A stretch of 64,000 nt of DNA. It comes from Ocypus olens (Eukaryota > Arthropoda > Insecta > Coleoptera > Staphylinidae). The stretch lies in contig OU343058.1 in NCBI GenBank assembly GCA_910593695.2, positions 36,149,689 to 36,213,688 on the forward strand. The letters are read 5' to 3'. The translations under genes were made by a program, and so were the position numbers. Within the stretch, counting starts at the first letter, position 1. Each line of letters starts with the position of its first letter. This document shows, piece after piece, positions 21,402 to 31,431 of the stretch. The notes beneath the pieces were generated by a model. It saw nothing but the letters and a program-made list of their open reading frames with translations, was not told where the DNA came from and made no database searches.

Positions 21402-21982
21402 TGTAGCGGTACTTGGTAAAGATTTTTATTTAACCAAAAAATATGTACACTAAAATATATATAACGATGATGATGTCAGGTGCGTGGGGTAATAACGAAG
21501 GTAGTCCTTAGCAGAGGCTGTCCGCGACGGGAGCAGCTTCTTCGAATGCGAGCGTCGGGCGGCTGTCCTCAGCGGGGAGCGGCTTCCTGGAACTCGGCTG
21601 AACTTCGTAACGAGGTATCTCGAGAAAACGTCCGCACAAGGGATCGGATTATCGGTTTTTCGGAGGTTTGAGTTTCGCGAAACTGTCCGCACACGGGATC
21701 GGTCTTCTTGGAAACACTTTATTACAATGACGTTTAGCAAAAAACAGCTTCTGACCACACAAGGGTTCGGAACGACTGTTTGAGCTTAAGAGCTTGTGAA
21801 ACTCTCTTTGTATGCCGAGGTGCAGCTGTTTATATAGGCGGCACAGCGGGTGGTCCTCCCTTCTTTGGTGGTTGTTTGTACCAGCGTGGGGATGCGGTGG
21901 GGCGAGCGACGGTGGCGCAAGCGGAGAGGGTAGTACGGAGCGCTTTGGTACTAGCGTGGGCGCTTCGTACGTACCCGTTACA
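21402..21982 (-). repeat. Gypsy-2 3' LTR (581 bp)
   Basis: TG...CA ends. On the minus strand it follows a polypurine tract (TGAGGGGGAGAT) at about 21983-21994. A TATA-like TATATAAA lies at 21829-21836 (minus). Confidence 0.92.
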
Positions 21983-22000
21983 ATCTCCCCCTCAGGACCC

Positions 22001-24755
22001 TTATGACGTCTCGGCCGAGGGTCCTGGAGTCTTCCTTGGTCGTCCTCTTTTCCTGATTGGGTATGTGGGTAGTCCTCCTTCGCCTTCTGCACATTTCTTT
22101 AGTGCTGAAACGTGGTAGGTGGCCAGTGGAACTGCCGGATTCTGTCTTGAAGCTATCTCATACGAGCAGGGTCCTTTGGCAGCCAAAATCAGGTATGGTC
22201 CATCTCTTTTTGGTGCAAACTTTGCTGTGGTTTTCTTCGTTGCCTTGCTAAGGATATGTGATGTTACCCAAACTAGGTCTCCTGGTGCGTAGATTTCTGC
22301 TTCTGTCCGTTTCTTGTCGGCCTGAATTTTTCTTTCGTCTTGGGTTTTTTCATGTTTTTCTTTCGCTGCTTCGAAGGTTGTGACTAGGTCCTTTAGCCTG
22401 GATGTAATATCTGGCAGGTAGATGTCCGTCTTCATTATCTCCCTCAGATCATGTTGTACATCAGTTGGGGTCCGTAGTTCTCTTCCAAAGGTGAGGTAGG
22501 CTGGAGACATTCCTATTGAGGCACAGTAGGCTGTGTTCATCGCGAACCGGATTGCAGGTAGTTTGTTTGCCCACTCCGTGTGCTTGGTTCCGACTTGGAT
22601 AGCGAGTTGTGCCTTTAGGTCTCGGTTTCTCCTCTCTACTGGATTGGCGGCTGGGTGGTACACCGGGGTGAAGTTGTGGTCGATTTCCAGCCAATGGGTT
22701 ATCTGTTGCATTATCGCGCTGACGAACTGGGTTCCATTGTCGCTGATGATTCTTCTTGGAATACCATATCGCATGAATACTTCTTCCACGAGGGTGGTTC
22801 CACAGGCGATGGCTGTTGCTGCTTCTAGGGGAAATAGTTCTACCCATCTTGAGGCGGTGTCTTCAATGATGAAGATCCATTTCTCCTTCTTGGGCCCCTC
22901 TGGAAGTGGTCCGAACAGGTCGATTGCTATCACTTCGAATCTTTTGTTCATTGCTGGAGTTTGGAGAAGTCCTTGCGGCTTTTGGTTTGATGCCTTGTAT
23001 TTCTGGCACTCCTGGCATTGCTTGACGTATTCCGCAACGTCGTACCGGATTCCAGGCCAGTAGTTGCTTCTTAGTATCTTCCGCAGGGTTCTGTCGACTC
23101 CATAGTGACCTGCGACTGGGTCGTCATGAAACCTTTTCATGAGTTCCTTTCTTTGGGTCTTTGGTATAATGAGCTGCGGTTCTTCCGTTTCATCATACGG
23201 TGAGTATCTGTAGAGGATGCATTGGTTCATTATGTATCCTCGAGCGGTCCATTGGCCTATTTGTTCAGGGCTGTCAGCTTCGAAGATATCTGTGATTTTC
23301 CGGATATCTTCGTCGTCTTGTTGTTCCTCTCTGAGCTCGGTCCTCGTCTTGGCTGGCAGGTCAATACTGATGAGGGCGAGTGGTAATTCGTCCTCGGGCG
23401 GTCGTGACAGGAAGTCGGCTATCAGATTTGCTTTCCCAGGTGTGTACTCGACCTTTAGGTGGAAAGGTTGTAGCTGGAGAGCCCATCTTGCGAGTCGTCC
23501 GCTGGGTGACTTTAGCGACATCAGCCATTTTAAGGAACGGTGATCGGTCAGTACTGTTGTGGGGCTATCCTCGATGTATCCCCGGAAACGTTGAACTGCC
23601 CAAACTATGGCAAGTGCTTCCCTCTCGGTGGTACTGTAGTTGATCTCGGCTTGGGTGAGGAGGCGGCTTGCGTATTCCACTGGTCTCTCTTCTTTTCCCT
23701 CCCCCTGCATCAAAGCTGCTCCTATCGCATATGAGCTGGCATCCGTTCTCAATATGTAGGGCTGGTCTGGCTTTGCTTGTTGCAGGATTGGTGATGAGAT
23801 AAGTGCTTGTTTCAATGTGGAATAGGCCTCTTCTTGTAGCTTTCCCCATTCCCAAGGGGTGGTGTTTTTCGTCAGATTGCTTAGCAGCTTGGCAATGCTG
23901 GCGAAGTCCTTGATAAATTTTCTGAACCAGCTGCAGGCTTGCAGGACGCTCTGCAGTTGTTTGATGTTCTTAGGGGCCGGTCGATTTGCGATGGCGGCCA
24001 CCTTCTCCGGATTGGGTCTTATTCCCTCCTTGCTGATCACGTGTCCTAGGTGCAGGACCTTCTCGCAGCAGAAACGGCTCTTCTTTCGGTTAATCCTTAG
24101 GTTTAGCTGCTCAAACCTCTGGAACAGCCGTCTCAGATCTTCCCAATGCTCTTCCATCGATTCGGACAGTATGATGACGTCATCTAGGTATACCAGCATT
24201 CTGATCGGTTCCAGGCCTGTCTTCACCAGGTCCATCAGTCTTTGGAATGTGGCAGGTGCGGTCCGTAGTCCGAATGGCATCCTGGTGAACCGGAATAAGC
24301 CGAACGGTGTAATGAAGGTTGTTTTGTCCCTGTCCTCCCTCCGTACCTTCACCTGGTGGTATCCTGCCTTGAGGTCCAGGGTGGAGTATATCTTGGTTCT
24401 GCTTGTGGAGTGGAGGAGATCGTCTATCCTCGGGAGTGGATAGCTGTCAGGTTTCGTGATCGTGTTTAATTTTCTGTAATCTATACAGAGGCGGACTTGA
24501 CCATCCGGTTTGGGAATTAATACTACGGGAGCGGCCCAAGCGCTCTCGCATTCTTCTATAATACCCTCCTGAAGCAGCTTCTTCATTTCCACCTTTAGTT
24601 GTTCCGTCTTCTGTGGAGATGATCGGTACGGCGGCTGAGCGATGGGGAGGTGGTCTTGGGTATTGATTATATGTTCTGCAGCTTCGGTGGGCGGTCCGCT
24701 CGCCTTGAATACGTCCCGGAACTCCTCCAGGAGATCATTAAATTTTTTTTTTCTC
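22001..24755 (-). pseudogene. pol: Gypsy-2 Pol: reverse transcriptase, RNase H and integrase
   Basis: The minus-strand frame encodes reverse transcriptase with the catalytic MLVYLDDVIILS, RNase H (YILRTDASSYAIGAA, TDHRSLKWL), the integrase HHCC finger (HDDPVAGHYGVDR...CQECQKY) and DDE residues in VIAIDLFGPLP, IISDNGTQFVS and NPVERRNRDLK. It ends in an integrase-tail domain (FAPKRDGPYLI) and a basic GRPRK tail, 18 bp before the 3' LTR. Upstream it is out of frame with the rest of the single gag-pol frame because of a run of ten T (24743-24752, A on the coding strand). The catalytic residues are intact. Confidence 0.9.
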
Positions 24756-25141
24756 TTCTTGGGTCAAATCTGCAGCTTCGACCTCTGGATCTAGATGGAT
24801 GTCTTCTATGTCTAGTGAAGCCATTTGGAGATCCCATTCAGCCTCAACCTGGACCATCGCGTCATGGAACATGAAGTCGAAGGGATCGATATCCGATCGG
24901 TGCATCGGGTATGACTCCGTCCTTCTGGGGGTCCTCGGTAGTGGAGAAACGGCTGGTTCGTTAAGGGTCATCTCCGTCACATAGTTGTGGATCAACTTGA
25001 TGTCCATGTTTTCGCTTCGTTTTCGTTTGGCGGGATTCTCTTCCTTTTGCGTAAACAGGTATCTTTCTGGTTCACCTTCAAACGACCAGTATCGTTTGGA
25101 AAAATTTATGGAGATCCCGGCGTCCTCCAGGAAGTCAATAC
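24738..25141 (-). pseudogene. Gypsy-2 protease-to-RT linker, separated from gag by Gypsy-3
   Basis: The first codons continue the protease peptide broken at 32655: TLLG on the right of Gypsy-3 joins DFLEDAGI here when one copy of the AATAC duplication is counted. The segment is acidic (RTPRRTESYPMHRSDIDPFD) and ends where the 10-T run puts the frame into a stop. This shows that Gypsy-2 used one continuous gag-pol frame, unlike Gypsy-1 and Gypsy-3. Confidence 0.8.
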
Positions 25142-25624
25142 TGTAACGTTTTAAATACTCTTCTTGTTATAATTATATAACTGTTGCCAGTTATGCCACA
25201 GGCAAGTCCTGGGTTCGTTGAGTTTATTTTTATTGTTTGTTTTTAAATTTGAATTTTCACTTTTATTACTTTATTATTTCGGTTTAACACTATTTAGACT
25301 GATAAACTACCTTTAACTCAATAAATAAAGACAATAATTAATTAATAAATATATTCTCAATAAAATATGTACAATAAATAAAATAATAATAAATTCTAGG
25401 TACAGAAAACCTCTCTAGTCAGCCGGTATGCAGATTCCTGTTTTCCCCAACAGGATGGCAGTTTTCTGTAGGTTGGCACAGCGTCTTCCACAGTGTTGCA
25501 GGTTTCTACCCGGCCTTCAGTATCTGCTCGACAGGTGGCTCTCTAAGTCACAGAAGATTTAATTAATACACAAATTATTTACAAGTTTAATTAATGTACA
25601 CGTCTATTTTACGTAATTCGGTTT

Positions 25625-25975
25625 ATGAAATATTTCCAAGTCCCTCTTTACAGAATCGGACTTAATAATATTCCCTGCGGTATCAGGAAACGGTCGGTAA
25701 TGAAATATTTCCAAGTCCCTCTTTACAGGATCGGACTTAATAATATTTCCTGCGGTATCAGGAAACGGCGGTTAGTGAAATATTTCCAAGTCCCTCTTTA
25801 CAGGATCGGACTTAATAATATTCCCTGCGGTATCAGGAAACGGTGGTTAGTGAAATATTTCCAAGTCCCTCTTTACAGAATCGGACTTAATAATATTTCC
25901 TGCGGTATCAGGAAACGGTCGGTAATGAAATATTTCCAAGTCCCTCTTTACAGGATCGGACTTAATAATATTTCC
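25625..25975. repeat. 75-bp tandem repeat in the Gypsy-3 LTR (about 4.7 units)
   Basis: Units start at each AAATATTTCCAAGTCCCTC and carry two inverted pairs: AAGTCC...GGACTT and TTTCCTG...CAGGAAA. Because the unit is a multiple of three, it gives a repetitive open frame, but I regard that as incidental. The same array is at 31915-32265. Its place upstream of the TATA box only makes sense in the LTR as a regulatory or structural repeat; that role is inferred. Confidence 0.85.
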
Positions 25976-26100
25976 TGTATCTACTTCTTAACAACGTTCT
26001 TTAAAGAATTCATTGCTAAGAACGGTTTCCTCTTGACAATCTACCTTATAGAAGCTTGGTTGCCAAGAGGAGTCTGAGAGCGAGAACGCTCCGTTCTGGA

Positions 26101-26108
26101 TTTTTATA
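26101..26108 (-). promoter_or_regulatory. Candidate TATA box of the Gypsy-3 LTR
   Basis: TATAAAAA on the minus strand, followed downstream (lower coordinates are further downstream) by CCAGAACGGAGCG. The copy in the 5' LTR is at 32391-32398. Assigned by consensus only. Confidence 0.45.
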
Positions 26109-26392
26109 GGCATCACGTCGCCCCGCCATCTGCGGAATCGCGCGCGTTGATTCCCGCATTGCGGTACTTGCGCGCGATTTGCCCCTCCATACTCGGCTGG
26201 TAACGTTCGATATCCTCTCTCTGGCGCGTATTCTATTCAATCCCGGTGATATTAAATCTTTAAATAAGCGCGCCTTTTCTTAATACACAAGATGCAGAAT
26301 TACCAACACGATCTAATTCATACTGATCGCAAAAATGGTAATTCGTGGCATCTAAATCGTTACATACCTTCTCTCCCCAGGGTTAAGCTGTT

Positions 26393-26977
26393 TTACTGAA
26401 TTAAACCTTCAGCGAGGGCCCGGTCATAGCGGATATTGATCCATTTCCCTCCTACAAATAGATGGATCCTTTTCCGTACATTCTTCGGGACGGCAAATTT
26501 ACGGGTTGGCAGCGCTGTTTTCTCGACAGTTGGTAATGTCGTTACCCCTAGGTCGCCATTGTTGATGTCGGACGTCTTTTGCAACAACTCCGTCTGTGTT
26601 CCCATCAAACGTTCCCATGACTGCTGGTTATCCGGCAGGGATAAAACCGGCGGCGACTTTAAGTCTCGTCCAGATGTCATGGGCAGTGCATCAGGCGTTT
26701 TCGGAAGTGCGGACTGTGTACTGGGTTTACGGGGTGGCGTTGGTGTGGATGGCCCGAATAATTCCTCCATCTTGTATCTTCTCCTCAATTCCTTTGGTGT
26801 TACTGCCAAAGGGGAAATTAATTCTGGTATGGGGCTGTAATTAATTTGTAGCACATCTTCCCCGTATTCTGGCTGGACTCGAGGCGGCGTCTTCATCACC
26901 ATCGGAGGAGGCTGCCATGGACGGATCTTCTTCATCTTCCTGCTTCTCTTGCTGATATTCATAATTGATGAGATCAT
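26393..26977 (-). CDS. Gypsy-3 accessory ORF3 (194 aa), function unknown
   Basis: A third frame lies 106 bp after the pol stop and ends 28 bp before the 3' LTR. The protein is rich in proline and basic residues (WQPPPMVMKTPPRVQPEYG, PSTPTPPRKPST). It ends in a compact segment VRKRIHLFVGGKWINIRYD. I see no signal peptide, no transmembrane segment and no fusion peptide, so it does not look like an envelope protein. The methionine start at 26977 is followed by a very basic stretch (KRSRKMKK), consistent with a nuclear or nucleic-acid-binding protein, but this is speculation. How it would be expressed (splicing or readthrough) is not visible. Confidence 0.6.
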   Translation of the reverse strand: MISSIMNISKRSRKMKKIRPWQPPPMVMKTPPRVQPEYGEDVLQINYSPIPELISPLAVTPKELRRRYKMEELFGPSTPTPPRKPSTQSALPKTPDALPMTSGRDLKSPPVLSLPDNQQSWERLMGTQTELLQKTSDINNGDLGVTTLPTVEKTALPTRKFAVPKNVRKRIHLFVGGKWINIRYDRALAEGLIQ

Positions 26978-27083
26978 TTCGGCTGTGTCGGATTTAATAG
27001 GAAGATTCTGTTTTCAGGTGAGAATTTATACCATGAAATTTGTTCCCCCTCCATAATAATGCAGTATAAATGCAGCAAACTTT

Positions 27084-30000
27084 TTACTTCATCATATGAC
27101 CGAGTTTTATCTCAGACACATGTGATCTTCCACACAGCTGATCGCGGATGTCAACTAATTCGACAACAACAGGCGAAATCACCTTGTGAATTCTGTATGG
27201 ACCGGTGAATTTTGGAGCCAACTTAGCGGAGAATTTTTTTGTTGCATCAGACAGGACATGCTGCCGTTTGTACACGACATCTCCAATACGAGGTTGGTAA
27301 GCTCTTCTCCTTAAATTATAATGCGTCTGCTGCTTGACGAACGCTCTTCTTAAATTCACTCGTACTATTTCATTAATTTCCTGAAGTTTTTTCAGTTGAT
27401 CACTGTGCTCCTCTGGTGTTTTTACCGGTATCACTGGAGGGTCAGCATCTTCTCTCATGGAATTTCCAGCAGATAATTCCCTACCGTAATTTAATAATGC
27501 TGGCGAAAATCCTGTGGATTCGTGTAATGAACTATTAATGGCGTAAGCGATCTCGGGTATCCACTGATCCCAACTTCGCTGATTTCCCCGACACATTTGA
27601 GCCAAAGTCGTACCAATTACTTTGTTCATTCTTTCTACAGGGTTGTTCTGTGGACTGTACGGTGGGCTAAATTGATGAATGATTTTATAATCTGTACAAA
27701 AATCCATCAGCAATTTATTTTTGTATTGCGTTCCATTATCGGACACCAATACTCTCGGTTTACCAAATCTGTAAACTAATTCTTTTAATTTTTGTAGAAT
27801 TGTACTGGCTGTTGCACTACGGATCGGAATGATTTCAGTCCATTTGGTGAATCGGTCTTGGAACACCAATAGGTAAACATAGCCTTTTGTGGAGCGAGGA
27901 AACGGACCGATTAAGTCCGAACTTACCACTTCCCATGGTCCACTCACTCTTGACCACCACATCTCACCTAAGGGAGGCTGTTGAGAGGTTTTGTATTGTT
28001 GACATACTGGACAGGATTTGACGTAGTTCTTTACATCACGGAAAACTCCAGGCCAACAATAGTCTCTGCACACCCTGGCGATTGTTTTTCGGATTCCAAA
28101 ATGCCCCACAGAATGACATTCTTCCAGGACTTTTGTGCGCCGCGGTTTCGGCACACACAGCTTCCATTCTGTGTGAAATCCTTCGGTAAGTGTACTAGCC
28201 GGAAATTTTTGATAAATGTTTTCACCAATTAACTTAAACTGTGAACATTTTTCGGGGTTTTGCAGTTTCTGTTTTAATGACTCGTGCCACCCACATGCTG
28301 ATTTTTCAAGTGCGTCACTCTCAATTGCATCAACCTGCATGCTACGTGACAACGCATCTGCGACTTTATTTTCGCTGCCTTTTCGGTAAATAACCTCAAA
28401 ATCATACTCTTGAAGTTCTATTATCCAGCGAGCCAATCGTCCTCTTGGGTTCTGCATCGATTGCAGCCACTTGAGACTACGCTGATCAGTCATCACCTTA
28501 AAATGATAACCTTCAATATAACCTTTCCATTTCCTGACTGCCCAAATTACTGCCAAACATTCTTGTTCAATAACAGAGTAATTTTTCTCGGCTGCTGATA
28601 AGCTACGGCTAATATACGCAATTACTTTTTCTTCTCCATCATGAACTTGCGTCAAAACTGCTCCTAATCCGCTTTGACTTGCATCTGTCTGTACGGTGAA
28701 TGTTTTATTGAAGTCCGGACATACGAGAACTGGTGCGCACATCAATGCCTCTTTTATTTTCTTGAAAGCAACTTCCTGTGCCATGTTCCACGTATATGAT
28801 TGCTTCTTCCTGAGGAGACTCGTTAATGGCTGCACCATTTTGGAAAATCCAGGGATAAATTTCCGATACCATGAAGCCATTCCTAGAAATCTCCTCAATG
28901 CCTTTACCTTTTCAGGAACTTTCATCTCAGCTATGGCTTGCACTTTTTCAGGGTCCGTATGTATACCTTTAGAGTTTATGATATGACCCAAATATTTTAA
29001 CTCCTGTTGTGCAAATGTACACTTCTCATGATTTATTTTCAGTCCTCTTTCAGTGAGCTTCTCGATGATTAGTTTCAAATGATTCATATGCTCACTGAAT
29101 GATTTACTGAAAATAATTATATCGTCTAAGTAACAGAGAGCGTATTTATCACACTCTGGACCAATAATGGAGTCTAAATAACGCTGGAATGTAGCTCCAG
29201 CAGAGTGCAATCCAAACGGCATAACTCGGAATTGATACAATCCTCGTCCTGGTGCCGTAAATGCGGTGATGTGACGACTCTCGGGTGATAATGGAACTTG
29301 CCAGTATCCCTCTTTTAGATCGATCGTGCTAAGATACTTTGCTCCTCGCAATTTATCTAGCATTCCCTGAATATGCGGTAGGGGATACGCATCTGATTTG
29401 CTAGCGGAATTAACTTTACGGAAATCGATGCAGAAACGATGTTTTCCATTTTTCTTCTTCACTAATAATACTGGAGAACTCCAACTGCTACTGGATGGTT
29501 CAATTATCTTCTCTTCTAGCATCCTGTCAATTTCCTCGTTAATGATCTTCTGCATCGCCGGATTCCTGGTGTAGTATCTCTGTTTCGTTGGTTCGACATT
29601 GGGTTTTAAGTTTATTTTATGTTCTACAAAACTTGGATTATTTTTCCTTTTTCCTGTAGGATGCAATGCTTGTTGAAGAAGTATACTCATCTCCACCTGC
29701 TGGGTTTGTGTGAGCCCTTGAATGCTCGAAATTGAGGATGTCATTGTATCAATATTTCTTCCAGGTGTTTCTCGATTGATTATTATTTCTCGGCGTCCCG
29801 CGTCGATCCTATCTTGGTATTTTGTCATGAAGTCCATGCCAACTACGATGTCGACTGTCAAACTCGGAAATACACTCCATGTTTCCATATACTCACTGGT
29901 TTGTATGGTTAACGTGAATGTTATATCACCTACAGTTTGTGCTTCCTGTCCATCAGCAAGTTTTACCCTCTTTCGTCTTGTCATGTTAATTTCATGGTCG

Positions 30001-30239
30001 TTATCCTGCAGGTATTTACTAACATCCCCGCTGATATAACTTTCTGATGCCCCGGTATCTATTAATGCTGTGAACAACCTATTTACTATCGTAATGTCAA
30101 TATAAAATCTTGCCTCATTTCTTTTTACCGGGACGCAAATTTCAGCGGGTTGTTGCGGGGATATGTGTGCCGGTTGTTTTGCGAATTTGCCCCTTATTCG
30201 TTCCGGCCACCTTCGTTTCCCTGGTCGTGGCACGAACAA
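27084..30239 (-). CDS. pol: Gypsy-3 Pol polyprotein (1051 aa)
   Basis: Domains in order: aspartic protease with LFTALIDTGASESYI; reverse transcriptase with the catalytic CYLDDIIIFS; RNase H (FTVQTDASQSGLGAV, TDQRSLKWL); integrase with an HHCC finger (CHSVGHFGIRKT...CPVCQQYK) and DDE residues in VSSDLIGPFP, VLVSDNGTQY and NNPVERMNK; and an integrase tail (LAPKFTGPYRI). The frame lies -1 to gag and overlaps it by 46 bases. The shared slippery heptamer at 30215-30221 gives the expected join. Length and all catalytic residues are normal. Confidence 0.95.
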   Translation of the reverse strand: MFVPRPGKRRWPERIRGKFAKQPAHISPQQPAEICVPVKRNEARFYIDITIVNRLFTALIDTGASESYISGDVSKYLQDNDHEINMTRRKRVKLADGQEAQTVGDITFTLTIQTSEYMETWSVFPSLTVDIVVGMDFMTKYQDRIDAGRREIIINRETPGRNIDTMTSSISSIQGLTQTQQVEMSILLQQALHPTGKRKNNPSFVEHKINLKPNVEPTKQRYYTRNPAMQKIINEEIDRMLEEKIIEPSSSSWSSPVLLVKKKNGKHRFCIDFRKVNSASKSDAYPLPHIQGMLDKLRGAKYLSTIDLKEGYWQVPLSPESRHITAFTAPGRGLYQFRVMPFGLHSAGATFQRYLDSIIGPECDKYALCYLDDIIIFSKSFSEHMNHLKLIIEKLTERGLKINHEKCTFAQQELKYLGHIINSKGIHTDPEKVQAIAEMKVPEKVKALRRFLGMASWYRKFIPGFSKMVQPLTSLLRKKQSYTWNMAQEVAFKKIKEALMCAPVLVCPDFNKTFTVQTDASQSGLGAVLTQVHDGEEKVIAYISRSLSAAEKNYSVIEQECLAVIWAVRKWKGYIEGYHFKVMTDQRSLKWLQSMQNPRGRLARWIIELQEYDFEVIYRKGSENKVADALSRSMQVDAIESDALEKSACGWHESLKQKLQNPEKCSQFKLIGENIYQKFPASTLTEGFHTEWKLCVPKPRRTKVLEECHSVGHFGIRKTIARVCRDYCWPGVFRDVKNYVKSCPVCQQYKTSQQPPLGEMWWSRVSGPWEVVSSDLIGPFPRSTKGYVYLLVFQDRFTKWTEIIPIRSATASTILQKLKELVYRFGKPRVLVSDNGTQYKNKLLMDFCTDYKIIHQFSPPYSPQNNPVERMNKVIGTTLAQMCRGNQRSWDQWIPEIAYAINSSLHESTGFSPALLNYGRELSAGNSMREDADPPVIPVKTPEEHSDQLKKLQEINEIVRVNLRRAFVKQQTHYNLRRRAYQPRIGDVVYKRQHVLSDATKKFSAKLAPKFTGPYRIHKVISPVVVELVDIRDQLCGRSHVSEIKLGHMMK

Positions 30240-31363
30240 TTTCGGGTCAATATTCCTATTTTACCACAATATGAGCAGAACATCCTTCGCTCACTTCGAC
30301 AATTAGTACGAAAATGCCCTGTCCTTCCACACCTCCAGCATACATTTTTCCTCTGGGGTACATTTCCACCTTGTTTCTGGTTTGTCATTGTATCATTCCC
30401 CGTTACAAAATTAACTGCATGATTATTATCCATTGTATTCACTGGGTTAATTGAATACTGTGTACGTGATGTACCAGGATTACTTTGTTTCTGCACTGAC
30501 CTCTGCATTTTTCCTGCAAATGCTGTCTCTGATACAAATGATTGTGCTGGTGTTGGTGGTGCTACGAAGGAACTATTTACTAGTTGTGTAACTTCAAACT
30601 CTTCTGCTAGTTCCAGTAATTCTAGCAGACTGTCAAAATCCCTCCTTTTTATGTACAATTTATATTCAGGCCGGAGATTCTCATAAATCCTTTCCAACTG
30701 GTCGTTGGCCCTGATGCCTCCATGCCTTCTCATCAGTGTTTGAATGGCAGTCACAAATTCGGATGCCTTCTCCTGGAAACCTTGAGTCCTCTTCCGGATC
30801 TCCTCTTCGATGCGAAATTTGTATCGGGGTGGCAGATATATTCCTTGAAAGTCTTTAACGAAATCCCTCCAGGAATTCCATGAGTGCTTGTTATTACGGT
30901 ACCACAACAGAACCTTACCCTTTAACAGCTCTGGTAAAACAGATAACAAGCTGTCCAGTGCAAATCCATAACAGGTTGCTAATTCATCCACACGCTCCAG
31001 GAATGAAATCGGATCAGCTGTCCCATCGAACTTCAGGTTCCATTTACGAACGCTGTCGCAGATCTGTGCCGCGGGTGGCAATTGTGGCAATGGCTGTGTT
31101 CTCTCCTCCATTTTCTTTTCACGGTTGTCTTCTACGTCTTCCTCAGATTCACTGTCCTGTAGTAACTGTCCTTCTCCTGTCCTTAGAAATTTTACAACTC
31201 TTCCTCTTAACTCTTGTACAGTTCCCTCCGAATCTATGTGTAATGTATTAGCAAGTTCCACTAATTCACTTTTCTTTTTCAGATATACCCACGATACTGA
31301 GCCTTCAATTGAATGTTCGGAAACTGCTCCAGTATCTTTACTGGACATTACTTTGTCCTCCAA
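30194..31363 (-). CDS. gag: Gypsy-3 Gag polyprotein (389 aa)
   Basis: Starts at the ATG at 31363, 51 bases after the primer-binding site. The N-terminal segment (KKKSELVELANTLHIDSEG...LRGRVVKFL) resembles a SAP-like helical motif. The capsid region includes VLLWYRNNKHSWNSWRDFVK and an RTQGF segment typical of retrotransposon gag. A CCHC knuckle CWRCGRTGHFRTNC is followed by a second motif CSYCGKIGILTRNC lacking the histidine. Ends at 30194, just after the slippery site. Confidence 0.93.
   Translation of the reverse strand: MEDKVMSSKDTGAVSEHSIEGSVSWVYLKKKSELVELANTLHIDSEGTVQELRGRVVKFLRTGEGQLLQDSESEEDVEDNREKKMEERTQPLPQLPPAAQICDSVRKWNLKFDGTADPISFLERVDELATCYGFALDSLLSVLPELLKGKVLLWYRNNKHSWNSWRDFVKDFQGIYLPPRYKFRIEEEIRKRTQGFQEKASEFVTAIQTLMRRHGGIRANDQLERIYENLRPEYKLYIKRRDFDSLLELLELAEEFEVTQLVNSSFVAPPTPAQSFVSETAFAGKMQRSVQKQSNPGTSRTQYSINPVNTMDNNHAVNFVTGNDTMTNQKQGGNVPQRKNVCWRCGRTGHFRTNCRSERRMFCSYCGKIGILTRNCSCHDQGNEGGRNE
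30215..30221 (-). promoter_or_regulatory. Programmed -1 frameshift site (GGGAAAC) of Gypsy-3
   Basis: On the minus strand the gag frame reads CAG GGA AAC GAA, giving the canonical G GGA AAC heptamer. A -1 slip yields GGG AAA CGA AGG, the pol frame (GKRRW). It is the same heptamer as in Gypsy-1 at 5321. Confidence 0.8.
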
Positions 31364-31413
31364 TTACTGTTTTAATTATTGAGTCAATTACAAGGTTTTA
31401 TCAGTCTTTTATA

Positions 31414-31431
31414 GTCCCTGCTCGGGCGCCA
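31414..31431 (-). other. Gypsy-3 primer-binding site (tRNA-Lys type)
   Basis: TGGCGCCCGAGCAGGGAC on the minus strand directly abuts the 5' LTR. It differs by one base from the primer-binding site complementary to tRNA-Lys3. Confidence 0.85.

Larger units (their letters stand above)
25142..26364 (-). repeat. Gypsy-3 3' LTR (1223 bp)
   Basis: Same sequence as 31432-32654. A TATA-like TATAAAAA (minus) is at 26101-26108, and there is a 75-bp tandem array at 25625-25975. The preceding polypurine tract (CCTGGGGAGAGAAGG, minus) is at about 26367-26381. Confidence 0.93.

Noticed and set aside
22533..23063. Long plus-strand frames opposite Gypsy-2 pol (also opposite the other pol genes)
   Set aside because: They are shadows of the real minus-strand gene and have no recognisable protein features.
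25625..26077. Repetitive 150-residue frame in the Gypsy-3 LTR
   Set aside because: It results from a 75-bp tandem repeat, a multiple of three, read on the strand opposite to the element's genes. No evidence of translation.
30725..30760. CTGATGAGA on the minus strand in Gypsy-3 gag
   Set aside because: No following GAAA core or helix pairing; it is ordinary coding sequence.
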